Part shown: in pieces, positions 1 through 10,097 of the stretch
Numbering within the stretch: the first letter of the stretch is position 1
How the letters are laid out: every line of letters starts with the position of its first letter
Assembly: GCA_951394045.1 (NCBI GenBank)
Contig: OX595989.1
Location: 2,170,001 to 2,234,000 of the forward strand
Source of the DNA: Nitzschia sp. DOCU1
Lineage: Eukaryota; Bacillariophyta; Bacillariophyceae; Bacillariales; Bacillariaceae
Direction of reading: 5' to 3'
Length of the DNA: 64,000 nt
Program-made: the position numbers and the translations under genes
The notes under the pieces: generated by a model
Seen by the model: only the letters and a program-made list of their open reading frames with translations
Databases searched by the model: none
Told to the model about the DNA's origin: nothing

Positions 1-3000
1 GATACCAGCGCTGGGTATTCTCCAGGCTGCCTTCGAATAGAAGAAAGGTCTAATTTCGGTCCCAAAGTCATTCGTGGTGTCTTGTCGATAAAGGGAACGG
101 GCTTAAAGCACTTGAGACTGGGACACGTCTTTTACTCAGCCTTGGCAGACGCCGCTCCTGTCCTGGCTTTTTGCGGGCTAGAAAGCCTGCATATTCTTAA
201 TGCACCAGCACACAATCCTCAAAAGCCTTGGAATCAGCAACAATGTCAGACATTTTGGGATGGCTTGGCCCCTTCCACGACTCTGCAGGAAATCTTAATT
301 CCCGATCAACTTCGAGGTGGTCCCGACGAACTCGCCATGGTAGGATACTTTCTCAAAAAGAATCGGAGCGTTCAACGCATACACTTTGACAGTACGTATG
401 GCTCGATGGATGTTAAAAGCGTCATGGTACTTCGATCGGCTTTTTATGGCAACAAAAAGGTGATAGAACTACAATATCCCCGAAAGTGCCAGGACGCTTA
501 CATGTATCAAGTTCAGGCAGAAACAGGCATACAACTTGCAGAAATTGCCACTTGCAAGGCGTCGATTAAAAGTCTCTTCAAAAAGCACTACGATAAGTTC
601 AATGCCAACTGGAGGACAAAGCCACACTCAATCAAGGGTCCCTTCGTCGATAGGATTCGTGTTGCCAAACGAAAAATTGGGCAACTGGAACGTGACGCAA
701 GAAAGATCGCAAGTTTGTTAGAAGAGATTCGGGAGGCTGTGTCTCGAAACTGTCAGACCCAGCATCAAATCCAACGAGAAAAGGAAGCCATCAAAATATC
801 CCGTCGTGAGAACCAGCTAAAGAATTTGGGCCGGAAAAAGCAGAAAGTCCTCGCCAAGCTCATCACTAGGCTTCATGAGGCCAAACGACGCGGCCGTCGG
901 AATCAATCGGCCAAGCCGCAGGTTTCGAGGTCGTCCTACTACAAGTCTCCGAATCGATGGCATGGCCGTCGAAGTCGGGACCGCAGGGATGATGGATACT
1001 GGGACGGTTACTATGCTGGCTACTATGGCGGCTACTATTACTACTATAACTGCCCCTATGACCATCATTACCACCATCCACCTCCTGGCAACGGGCAACA
1101 AGACGACGGCTTTCCCATTCCACCCATCATACCAGATATGACTCCTGGCGAGGGCCCCGGCGGCTTTTTGAGTGGGCTGATACCTGACATTGCAGATCGA
1201 TCGCCCGTACCATCAGATCCATGGAGCAATATAGATGATTTGATCTCACCAGGGGGGGTTAATTCAGGTGGTTTGTACCAAATGATGACATCTCCGGCGC
1301 ATTTGGCTGCGATCCACGCTGAGGCCTCCGAACTTGGACCCGACGTTGTTGCAGATATCTCAAACTTCTTGGATACTTTCGCAGAGGTCAATGAATCATT
1401 GGATGGAATCGCGACAAATTCCGGTATCGCGAGATCGGAATTGGATAGTCGGGTGGACGACTCTTTGGATGCCCAGATGGATTTCGCTATGGTCCAAAGC
1501 ACGTTGGACAACGTCCCAGAGTACGACGATGCGGCTTTGTCGTTGGAGGTCGATGGAGTCGTCGACATGTACGCTGGTGCGGGACCACGGGATTTGGGTG
1601 GTGGTAATGGAGGACCTTCCAATTTCGATGCTGATGCGATACTGGCAGGTCGACGAGCGCGAAGACAGAAACAGAAGCTACTTCGACGACAGCGCGGAAA
1701 GGCTCGGACTCAAGCTCTCTCCACCATCGTTCCATATTCCGCACTTAACCTGAGTGCGGCCTTCGGACACGAAAATGATGTTGCTGTGGAGGCAAGTGAT
1801 CGTCCCCGCGCAGATTGGCCGGCGGAAGACTTGGTGGTAGCATGGAGAAATGAGACCAGACATTGTCAGATCCAGGCTATGTCTAGAAGCGATCTGTTTG
1901 TCGTCCCCGATGTCGCTGATCGCGAGCCCCATCTAATAATGGAGTGGTCGACGGAGCACACGAAAGAAAGGACAGGCACCCCTGAGATTGACGTCGCCCT
2001 TGTCACACAATGCAGCCTCGATCGTCTCCAGAACCTCGAAGCTCAGCTTTCTCACTGGGGAGGGAAAGCTTCGGTCGCGATCTACTTGAAGCCACAAGAA
2101 GACTTCGAGGGTACCAAGAAAGCAATCCTGCATGCCGTAGAGAGGGCTCGATTCGCTGCCACTGCATCATCAGGCAAGAAGGGATTTGATGTTGCGGTTT
2201 CAATCGTGCCAGGCTGTTTGGATGATGAACCCTATCCAATCAACTATCTTCGGAATGTGGCGCTACTCGAGGCTCGTAGACAACAGCACCTAGCAAGCAC
2301 ATCTCTCGAAAAATGCGCCGTCCTCCTTCTCGACGCAGACTTTCGTCCGAGCCAGAACCTGTATTCTGCGTTGCATTCCAACAATGCAGCGGAATTGATA
2401 TTCGGCTGTCAAGAAGCAAAATCTTCACCGATTCTCTGTCGGCGGGTTGTTATATGTCCAGCATTCGAAACGAAAGCTTCCAAGTGCCCAACTACACTCA
2501 AGGAACTCTGGAGTTCCGTCCAGAGAGAAGAAGCCGAAGGATTTCACCTATCACATTTCCCCCAAGGCCACGAGCCGACGCGGTTCGATGAGTACTGGAT
2601 GAGGTCCCGGCGTTGTTGGGAGAGCGGCAAGGAGTGGGACGAGTTGTACCTTGTCGAATATCATGACTATTTTGAGCCGTACATTGTAATGCCGTCCCTT
2701 GAAGTCCCCTTCTACGACGAGCGCTTCACCGGGTATGGCTTGAACAAGGTGGCACATTTGGCAACGATTTCGAAACGAAACTATGAATTTTGCGTTTTGC
2801 CAGGTGTATTCGTAGTAGCGCCTGTCCACGAACGTTCCGACTCTTGGAACGAAAGATACTTGTCGGGAGAAAAGCGATCTTTCAATCAGCTGTGGCTGAA
2901 AGGTTTGTACGCTACCTTTACTCGACAGGTTCTGTCGGAACCGGCTGGAGAACCCGTCATTTCCAACCGTACACGAGAGAAAGATAACGATCTAAGGGAA

Positions 3001-3135
3001 GCACGCGAGACTCAAACGCCGCCCCAAGACATTCAGAGGGCATGTCCACCAGATGGCAATGTGAAGTTGGATCTTGTCGATTCGTCGCCGACTTTCACCG
3101 ACTGTTCGCCTGCTGCCATCCGTGTTCTAACGTAG
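1..3135 (+). CDS. LRR-like / GT49 (LARGE-type) glycosyltransferase fusion, 5' partial
   Basis: One open frame runs from base 1 to the TAG at 3133-3135, so the start lies upstream of the window; no ATG-led start is visible. The first ~120 residues have leucine-rich-repeat spacing (LKHLRLGHVF, GLESLHILNAP). A basic, probably coiled-coil stretch (about 550-900) and a Tyr/Gly/His-rich low-complexity tract (about 985-1085) follow. The C-terminal third matches glycosyltransferase family 49: VALVTQCSLDRLQNLEAQL near 1990, YPINYLRN near 2235, a metal-binding DxD-like LLLDADF near 2325, and FTGYGLNK and FCVLPGVFVVAP before the end. LARGE-type enzymes are normally Golgi type II membrane proteins; no membrane anchor is seen here, though the N-terminus is missing. 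The GT49 call is firm, the LRR call weaker. Confidence 0.75.
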   Translation, partial: DTSAGYSPGCLRIEERSNFGPKVIRGVLSIKGTGLKHLRLGHVFYSALADAAPVLAFCGLESLHILNAPAHNPQKPWNQQQCQTFWDGLAPSTTLQEILIPDQLRGGPDELAMVGYFLKKNRSVQRIHFDSTYGSMDVKSVMVLRSAFYGNKKVIELQYPRKCQDAYMYQVQAETGIQLAEIATCKASIKSLFKKHYDKFNANWRTKPHSIKGPFVDRIRVAKRKIGQLERDARKIASLLEEIREAVSRNCQTQHQIQREKEAIKISRRENQLKNLGRKKQKVLAKLITRLHEAKRRGRRNQSAKPQVSRSSYYKSPNRWHGRRSRDRRDDGYWDGYYAGYYGGYYYYYNCPYDHHYHHPPPGNGQQDDGFPIPPIIPDMTPGEGPGGFLSGLIPDIADRSPVPSDPWSNIDDLISPGGVNSGGLYQMMTSPAHLAAIHAEASELGPDVVADISNFLDTFAEVNESLDGIATNSGIARSELDSRVDDSLDAQMDFAMVQSTLDNVPEYDDAALSLEVDGVVDMYAGAGPRDLGGGNGGPSNFDADAILAGRRARRQKQKLLRRQRGKARTQALSTIVPYSALNLSAAFGHENDVAVEASDRPRADWPAEDLVVAWRNETRHCQIQAMSRSDLFVVPDVADREPHLIMEWSTEHTKERTGTPEIDVALVTQCSLDRLQNLEAQLSHWGGKASVAIYLKPQEDFEGTKKAILHAVERARFAATASSGKKGFDVAVSIVPGCLDDEPYPINYLRNVALLEARRQQHLASTSLEKCAVLLLDADFRPSQNLYSALHSNNAAELIFGCQEAKSSPILCRRVVICPAFETKASKCPTTLKELWSSVQREEAEGFHLSHFPQGHEPTRFDEYWMRSRRCWESGKEWDELYLVEYHDYFEPYIVMPSLEVPFYDERFTGYGLNKVAHLATISKRNYEFCVLPGVFVVAPVHERSDSWNERYLSGEKRSFNQLWLKGLYATFTRQVLSEPAGEPVISNRTREKDNDLREARETQTPPQDIQRACPPDGNVKLDLVDSSPTFTDCSPAAIRVLT

Positions 3136-3554
3136 AGAAACAAGAATGACTAAACGATTGTATTAGTGTTGGACTCCACTCGCCATCGGTAGCAGAAGAG
3201 GTCCAATCACTAGCCTACTGGAGTACGTAAAAGAGTATCCTGCGGCAATAACGGGCATTTCCCCTTCTCGAATAGTCATCAAAAGATGAAGATCGGAAGG
3301 CTGTTCTGGTCTCTTTGTCCGGGATTAGGAACGCAAAAAGGGAAGATCATGCAGAATATATCTATTGGTTACTGCCGTATTTGTCGAAAAGGAACCGCTG
3401 CACACCACATGGAAATAGTCATTACAGAGCATTCCAAGGAAAAAGACACGTTAACACAGTTGCAAAAGGTGAAATACTGGTCAAACCAGAGAAAAAGTAA
3501 AGGCAGAGCAGGAACAATATCTCAGCAAGTGGGTTCAGCGGGAGTAAAGGTGTG
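3136..3554. other. Intergenic, convergent 3' ends
   Basis: The 3' flank between the GT49 gene and the convergent C2-like gene. The open frame on the plus strand from 3286 overlaps the C2-like gene antisense and has no recognisable protein character. Nothing else seen. Confidence 0.5.
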
Positions 3555-4691
3555 TCATAGAAGCATCGATTCTCGTGTTTCGATAGTCGAATCCATGGTC
3601 GAACTGGCGCGCAGAATAGGAATAAAGCTCTTTGTATTCCCTTTTCTTCGTTTTTTACCATCACATTTCGTTAAGGCGTCTACAATGGCACGAAATGTCT
3701 CTCCAAAGTCTAAGCCACCATTGCAAAACACCCGCCGTGGAGCATTTTTGCCAAGATCATCGTGCTTGTCAAACGTCATCTTGTGGGCTTTGGCTCGAGC
3801 AGCAGCCATTTCCTCGTGTTCTTTCAGTTTAATCATAATGTTTCCAATCTTATGTTCATCAATATTGTCCGAGAGGATAATCTCTTCTGGCGAAGGGACG
3901 GGATGATCATCCGACGTAACTTCTACTTGGACCCGAATATAGGCGTCCTCTGCAAACGAGACGGAATGATCAACGGCGGGGTCGGCAGGAGCATTGGGAT
4001 TTAGAGGTGGCTTCTTTTTGATCCGCAGATCCATCGTTGTGAGCCCCAATTCTTGCTTGCACCTATAAAAGACAAGGTGAGCGATGCCTTCTTGGCACAC
4101 TATGGAATGATCGCCATTCCTCAATGTAATGTGCAGCTCGACAATGTCTGGCATGGCATCGCCTTCGGCCTCCCAATGAATACTAGCCCCACGTGATCCG
4201 TCTACAGACACCATACTTTGACCGTCTTCCACAACCGGTGGGTTCTGTTGGACCACAGAGTTTTGATTTACAGTCGCCAAGCTTCGTTTCGGGATGTTTG
4301 GATTAGACTCCGAGAGTTTAAGTTTCAAATGGGGACGGTGTGACGACGAATTGGACGCAGCGGACATGGCACAGGATGGAAGTGACCGCCGACCTGCCAG
4401 AGGCTCATTGAAAGTGGCAAACAACGGGATTCTGGAAGGCTTACTCTCGACCTGCTCCGATGCATCGCTAGTGACATTCGAATCCTCCACCTCCAAGGCG
4501 TTTGACTCAACCACCAGGTTGCCAGTGCGCCCACACATAGTGAAGGAGCTCACTTGCATGTTCGAAGCTGATCCCGTAAAGGAGACAGCAGCCGTCACAT
4601 CATATGGATTCGTTTCACTGACGATCCCATGGATACTCTGCAGGGTCAAATCCACCCGAGATCCTTTGGCTTGCACTTGCTTGCCCGTCAT
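3555..4691 (-). CDS. Unknown protein, possible NT-C2-like domain
   Basis: Single exon, 378 aa from the ATG at 4691, chosen because the product there opens with a beta-rich block (GSRVDLTLQSIHGIV...). The frame stays open upstream to 4877, but that part looks like leader. Two blocks resemble halves of an N-terminal-C2-type sandwich: the opening block (residues ~8-45) and IVELHITLRNGDHSIV ... GIAHLVFYRCKQELGL (~190-250). They are separated by a Ser/Asn/Pro-rich linker. A charged helix and a basic tail (CDGKKRRKGN) close the protein. No signal peptide or membrane segment. The C2-like reading is a fold guess from strand patterns. Convergent with the GT49 gene; the upstream 1.5 kb is shared with EXO84, which is divergent. 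Confidence 0.6.
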   Translation of the reverse strand: MTGKQVQAKGSRVDLTLQSIHGIVSETNPYDVTAAVSFTGSASNMQVSSFTMCGRTGNLVVESNALEVEDSNVTSDASEQVESKPSRIPLFATFNEPLAGRRSLPSCAMSAASNSSSHRPHLKLKLSESNPNIPKRSLATVNQNSVVQQNPPVVEDGQSMVSVDGSRGASIHWEAEGDAMPDIVELHITLRNGDHSIVCQEGIAHLVFYRCKQELGLTTMDLRIKKKPPLNPNAPADPAVDHSVSFAEDAYIRVQVEVTSDDHPVPSPEEIILSDNIDEHKIGNIMIKLKEHEEMAAARAKAHKMTFDKHDDLGKNAPRRVFCNGGLDFGETFRAIVDALTKCDGKKRRKGNTKSFIPILRASSTMDSTIETRESMLL

Positions 4692-6215
4692 CGTTTCCGG
4701 CAACCTAGCAATATTGTGAAACACCAATGCTGGACAGAGAATCTCTGAGTATTGCAAACTCCAATTCCGCAAGGCGGGTTGATGGTCGGAGCGATTGCTG
4801 ATTTGATGCCAGCGTGGGAAAGAAGTTTCTGTTGACGAGCCCGGGAAAGTGTGAGCCGCGAGCGGCAAAAACCTCAAGGGATTGCCGACTGAGGTTGGCC
4901 GCAGTATCTTTCGCCGAGCCGGCCATAAAATGGGGAATGTTCTTTATCAATATCGATGATTTGATATTACGCGCGCTCCCATCCGAAAAATTGTCGATAG
5001 CGCCTCCCACATGGCCAAACTTGGTAGTATCACAATGTATTGTGGAGTTATTCTTGTGAGGCAACGGAAGAACCGATGGTTACTTAAGTAAACACTGGCG
5101 GCAATCAACCAAAATTTCTAGCTGTGGGACATAGTGCGCCTAAGTATCCGGACATAAATCGGGTGGTTGAGAAATCATATTGGCTCGGGAGTGGCCACGA
5201 AAGTTGGGGAAATAGCCGTCAACGCTTTGTAATGGTTCAGCCAACGCATCTACCATGGTAAATGCTCGCGATTGGCGATCTCGCGAAGGATGCTGCGATT
5301 TGGGGTGAGTATGGCTACCCCCAAATCAAACCTCCGATAACCTGTATCCAACTTTTCATCATTCCCTCCCCCTCCTCTGCCAAGAGTGTAAATCGTTCTA
5401 CACGGAGTTCCCAACTCTGAGAAGCAAGATATGACGGGTTAAAGCTGCGCTCTAGCCAATAGAGGAAGTATACTAATATCGTATTGAGAGGAGAAGAAAG
5501 CAACAAAGTGGTCGTCGTCCTCTTCTCTGCTTGAGAAGCTGGTAGTACTACTACCGGGTACTACTAGTAGTAGTGAAGAGGAGGCGCGGGGAGAGCATTA
5601 TGATCCTCCACCACCTGACAACAAAGAGCGCTGAACACGGGATATCCTATCGCGATGCACCTGCCACCAATATTTTGCACTACTAGTTCCGTTTAACATA
5701 TACTTGTAGAGAGCTCCTAGATTTTCTTTTCGGTGAATGCAAATGAAAGTGGGTTTCGTGGGCTGTCATTGCTAATTTTAGTAGAGCTTTCGTCACGGCT
5801 GCGCGCGGGGTTGAGGCCCGATAGTAGTTTCGAGTTGCATCGGACCGCATCCAGACGGTAGCTTCAACGGATCCCTCATTCCTGCGTAGAAGTCACTACT
5901 GAAATCTACAGGGCAACCATTCGTGCCCCCAAGGGGCGCACCAAAGACAACGATCCCCAGCATGGACAATGGTACCCTCTCTAGGAAACCTCTGATGCCA
6001 ACAACAACTAACTTGCAAGTCATTCAAGCAAGTACAGGCATTTACCACTGCAACAACACAGAAGAGCCTTTGGAAATCTTCCTTCCTTACGTGCAGTGGC
6101 TTGTTACTGGAGGAGAAACCGTTGGATCTTTCGTCGTTGATTGCAGATCCTTCACTCGCTTGCTCGACTTGATTTAATCATTGCTTGGCGGCCTGGCTGA
6201 TTGAACGGCAGTACA
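4692..6215. other. Divergent intergenic region between C2-like gene and EXO84
   Basis: About 1.5 kb with no convincing gene. Around 5540-5580 lies a low-complexity run of TAG/TAC triplets with nested short palindromes (GTAGTACTAC, CTACTAGTAG) able to form small hairpins. Short open frames near 5923-6177 end just before EXO84 and show no family resemblance. It presumably holds both promoters; no element is certain. Confidence 0.4.
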
Positions 6216-8832
6216 ATGAGCGGCGTCGACAAGGAATTCGTGGAAGAACGCGTCGCTTTTATTGTGGACTCCAAGCACGTCGACCAGTTTATCCCTCGTA
6301 TTTCTGTCATTAAAACCATTGATCGGGTCGGCCGCGCTAAAGTCGAAAAGAACTTTCGAGCCTTTTCCACCGAAGACATTTCCCGAGTGTTGGATTTTGA
6401 CAATGTTGAAGACCCCCCGCCCGACGGGCCCATGATGCACGGAGAAGGGGGACTCAATGATATGAAGTTCCCCAAGCGACACATGTGTTTACGTGGAGGC
6501 TTTTTGTTTTATTTTGATTTGAATGATGTTAGTGGGACGGGGCAAAGTCATTACGTGCACTATCATGGTCCGCCGATTGGAGTCATTCCTTTGGATAAAG
6601 TGAGAATTGAATTTCCTCCAGGTGGAAGACGTGTATTTCGAGAACACGCTCAGACAGATGCCCGGACGGGGTATGAACTAGTGATTTTGCATGAGTCTCG
6701 TGATGAAGGAGCTCGGCCACCAGCCTTTATTGCTGCCGATAGTTTGGTGTTAAGAGACAAGTGGGCTAACGCGATCAAGGCCCGATCCGCCATTGACGCT
6801 CATACGTCGCTACGACCTCAATTATTTGGACAAGAAGAAACCTTTGCAACGAAGCCCACCGAGATTCTGAAAGAAAAAGAGAGTAAAATGAAGGAAAAAC
6901 AGGAGAAGGAAAGTGGCAAACGAGACAATCGAAGAAAAGGCCGCCGAGCATCCGTGACTGGCGGTAAAGATGACAAGGGTGATGGAGAAGATAATGCCAT
7001 TGGAGAAGCGTTGCAAGAATTCGGAAAGAACAATTTTGTGGAAAAGGCGTGGATTGATAACTATTTTGAGAATTTCAATGAAATTGATGCTGAACAACGC
7101 GCTCGACAACTCGAGCAGTGGCAAGAAGCCATCAAGAAGGGGCTGAAGAACGCCGTTCTGGAACAATACGAGTATTTTGTGGAAGCCTCGGCTGAAATGA
7201 CCAAGATGGGCCAAGAAGTTGTGGATCTCAAGACGCTAGTCGAGACACAAGTGGAAACAATCAAGGAAATGAAAGAAATTGACTTTACGGGTGTTCTCGG
7301 AGACCCAACAGATGGAAATGCCAGCGAGGCGGAGGCTGGTATCTTCAATGAAAGACGAAGGGGTATTGGTCGAAACAAGTCTGCTGGAAGCATCGATTTC
7401 GAGTCAGACGATAATAGCAGCGTCTCCTCGTTCGGTGGTGATAAGCAAGAGAATGGCACTGGCCCAGTAGCCAATGGCCAAGAAGTCAAGTTTCGCGACC
7501 CTGAATCCAAGGAAGGGGCGATTGAGGTTCCATCCTTTTTGGAGGATGCTGCTGAGGAAATCCTGGCGTTTGCCAAGGAGAGCCGTTATACCGATGCTAC
7601 CGAGCTTTGGGCTAAGGCCAAAGAAGAAATGACGGAAATTATGAAACAGGTACGTCGTGAGATTGTTGGTAGAAGACCCCATTAATGGCTGGTGCGCGAG
7701 ACTTACGCTTGTCAATGTCACAGCATGAACAACCGACCGACAACTTTTTGACAAAAAAGCAATTTACAATGATCCAAACTCTGACAGAAAGTTTGGACGA
7801 GTTGGCAGAAATGATCAGCAATCGTTTGGTGGAGAACCTGAGGCGGAAGAACGAGGCATTGAAGCAAGCAGCGAAGCGAGAGCGATCCGATCCCATGGCG
7901 GCGCTGGTTCCGTCGGTATCACCAACATGTTTAAATGACGATTCGGTTCCATTGCGATTATTGGTGAAGCTGGGAAAGACCCAAGAAGCCGCCATTGCAT
8001 ACTCGGCACGTCGATCACTTCTTCTACTGGAAAGGTTAGTTATTTGACAGCTGCAAATCTCTGGTTGAAGCATCCAGCAACGCTCACTCATTTTGGAAAT
8101 GGCTTTAGTCTTCATGAACGACCTCTGTCAGGAACGGGCAACGTTGACTTGGTGATTTACGCCGCACAATTGAGTCAGTCCTTCTTTTCTTGCTTAGCCA
8201 GTGCGATTGAAGGATTTCTAGACCTCTTCTTGGCCGCATCACCCGGCGACATACAGAGTCGGAGCCAGGACGATACTTCCATTCATACGGACATGCAAAA
8301 TATGCGAGACCTTCCCGCAGGCGCATTAGCCTCCATTGTCTTGTGGTGCGATGCCGAGCTATCCAAATTCTCGGCAGCTTTTGGTGGGACAAGAATTCTT
8401 GGTAATTTGGCATTATCCCCTCCACCAAGGGACTCTCCTCAAAAGACTGGTCCCAGAGTGCTGGGTCAGTCTGCCGAGTTGAGCAATGGAAGCAAGGACC
8501 GGCAGGTAAGAACGGAACACGGTCATGGGTATCATCAGCTACATTTTTCTCTTGCAGTCGTCTCACCAACAACATTTGTCTACTAAATATAGAGCGCCAT
8601 TGAAGTTGCTGCCCAATGCGTGGGTCAAGCCTTTCAATACGCGTCCGAGAACTTGGATACGGTGGGTCTTCCTTTAACACCGCGACTGGCCGAATCACTG
8701 CGGAAACGACTCAAGGGTTGCGAGGCCGAAGTTGCCGCCTTGCTGGACGAGCAATGGCGACCGGTTGTTTTGGAGTGGGAAATTATCATGGATGATGAAG
8801 ATGTGCCTTTGGACGAGCGAAGAGGCATTTGA
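6216..8832 (+). CDS. EXO84: Exocyst complex subunit EXO84
   Basis: Four exons by splice signals and frame: 6216-7649, 7724-8034, 8109-8505, 8593-8832 (793 aa, near the 725-750 aa of human and yeast Exo84). It is a subunit of the octameric exocyst that tethers secretory vesicles to the plasma membrane. The N-terminus (FVEERVAFIVDSKHVDQF) is followed by a PH-like domain (about 95-205, ending in a helix with DKWANAIKAR), a Lys/Glu-rich linker, an EXO84/Vps51-type helical region (NFVEKAWIDNYFENFNEI; repeated helices to ~370), and a helical C-terminal part (FLEDAAEEILAFAKES...; DLVIYAAQLSQSFFSCL). All introns have GT-AG ends, 74-87 bp. For intron 3 the acceptor TATAG at 8590-8592 keeps frame, while the TTGCAG at 8552-8557 does not. 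The start ATG at 6216 is preferred over the non-ATG extension. Confidence 0.85.
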
Positions 8833-8939
8833 ATGAATAGTTAACTACTCGACTACTAGCATCAGCAGGAAGGACCGAAGACAAGTGTAGCATTTCAAAA
8901 AAAAGGACATGGCTTCTAAGTGGAACGTTGAGAAAGGTT

Positions 8940-9500
8940 CTATAGTAGCTCTGGATCATCGTCATCGTATTCGTCATTTGGTACCATCTGTGATGGAAGG
9001 TGAGCGAGAACAGCACGCGCGCAAGGTGAGTCATTTCCAAAAAGGTGTCGTGGCCTGATTTGCTGTTACAACAATGGATGGATAGTTACAAGAACACGTA
9101 CCTGCATATCACCCAGAACGGCATCTGCTCGATTGCTTTGTACTTGAAGCATATATCGTTGCCTTCTTACTTTCCACCATTTGAATGATCTCCACCCCAC
9201 AAAGACCAGGACGACCGACAAGGCCGCCAATAATACTATTCCAAATCGCATAGCTCCCTCCTTTTCGGCCAGCATACTATCCGTGCCCGTACCAGGATTC
9301 ATATCACTGTGGTCGGATCCCCCATTGTTTCCACCACCACCACCACCACCACTGAACTCTGAAGGAGCATAGGTAGATTCTGCATCCGTCGCGTTGGTGT
9401 TTTGAAGGAATCGATCCTGGGTCGAATCGTGTAATGACGATGGATCGGAATAGGAGACGCCGCCTCGAAGAATATGATTCAGTAAAATATCGAACACCAT
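8940..9500 (-). CDS. Small single-pass membrane protein, unknown
   Basis: Two exons: 9500-9102 and 8987-8940, with a 114-bp intron (8988-9101; GTACGTG donor, CACAG acceptor). Start ATG at 9500 (MVFDILLNHILRGG). The product is about 148 aa: an acidic Ser/Gly-rich N-terminal part with a (Gly)7 run, one transmembrane segment (FGIVLLAALSVVLVFVGW), a basic WWKVRRQR stop-transfer patch, and after splicing an acidic tail ending DEYDDDDPELL. An alternative 39-bp intron ending at 9063 would also keep frame and lengthen the tail by about 25 residues; the longer intron fits local intron sizes better. A short N-terminus outside/lumen and an acidic cytosolic tail is the likely topology. Function unknown. 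Convergent with EXO84, 107 bp apart. Confidence 0.65.
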
Positions 9501-10097
9501 AATTTTGTTGCAGCAGAACAGACTTGAGTCTTCACATGCAGCAGCAGTAGCTGTAGATCGCAACTCTCAATGACAACAACAACGTCGGTGGCTCAAAACA
9601 ACAAAGATTTGGAGAGCATTCCAGTTTGTTGTTGCTACAGGGTTGGGGTTCGTTTCCGCCTCTTGTGGTCGCAGCATCAGCAAAGCACGAGTGCTTGGCT
9701 TTTCTGCTGCAAATGGAATCTTCGATTCATCGGACTACTTGGTATCAGGAAAGTGCGCGCGCCCGTCGGGTAATTGGGTGGTGCGACAAATATAGCTAAT
9801 AAATTGTTATAGTGGTGCGGACATCCTCGCTCCACCACGATAGGCCCCCGCTCGTCGTTTTGGCGCCGTTGAGCGGCAAGGCAATCTAGCCCGGCGCGCT
9901 GGCGGGCTGGCTGGATGCACAAAACGGCGGTTCCGTTTCGGTTTCAAACGAAAGTCGGGGACATTTTTACATCACAAAAGAGGGTCTCTACTGTTCCCGT
10001 TGAGAGTGTTAACGATTCTTCATTCTCAAAATACTCAAGGTGCTTGCTTACTTGCTTTGGATCAGTTTCATACACTCGTTGTAATTCCACCCCAACC
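9501..10097. other. Divergent intergenic region
   Basis: The 5' regions of the single-pass membrane protein (minus) and the 10098 gene (plus). The frame of the latter stays open upstream to 9915, but the peptide there is low quality, and 10098 is the better start. No motif stands out. Confidence 0.4.

Noticed and set aside
3286..3906. Plus-strand open frame of 206 codons
   Set aside because: Half of it overlaps the C2-like gene antisense; the peptide is irregular, with no recognisable family.
9063..9101. 39-bp intron in the small membrane protein gene
   Set aside because: Keeps frame but is shorter than any other intron here. The 114-bp alternative gives a compact acidic tail and a better acceptor.
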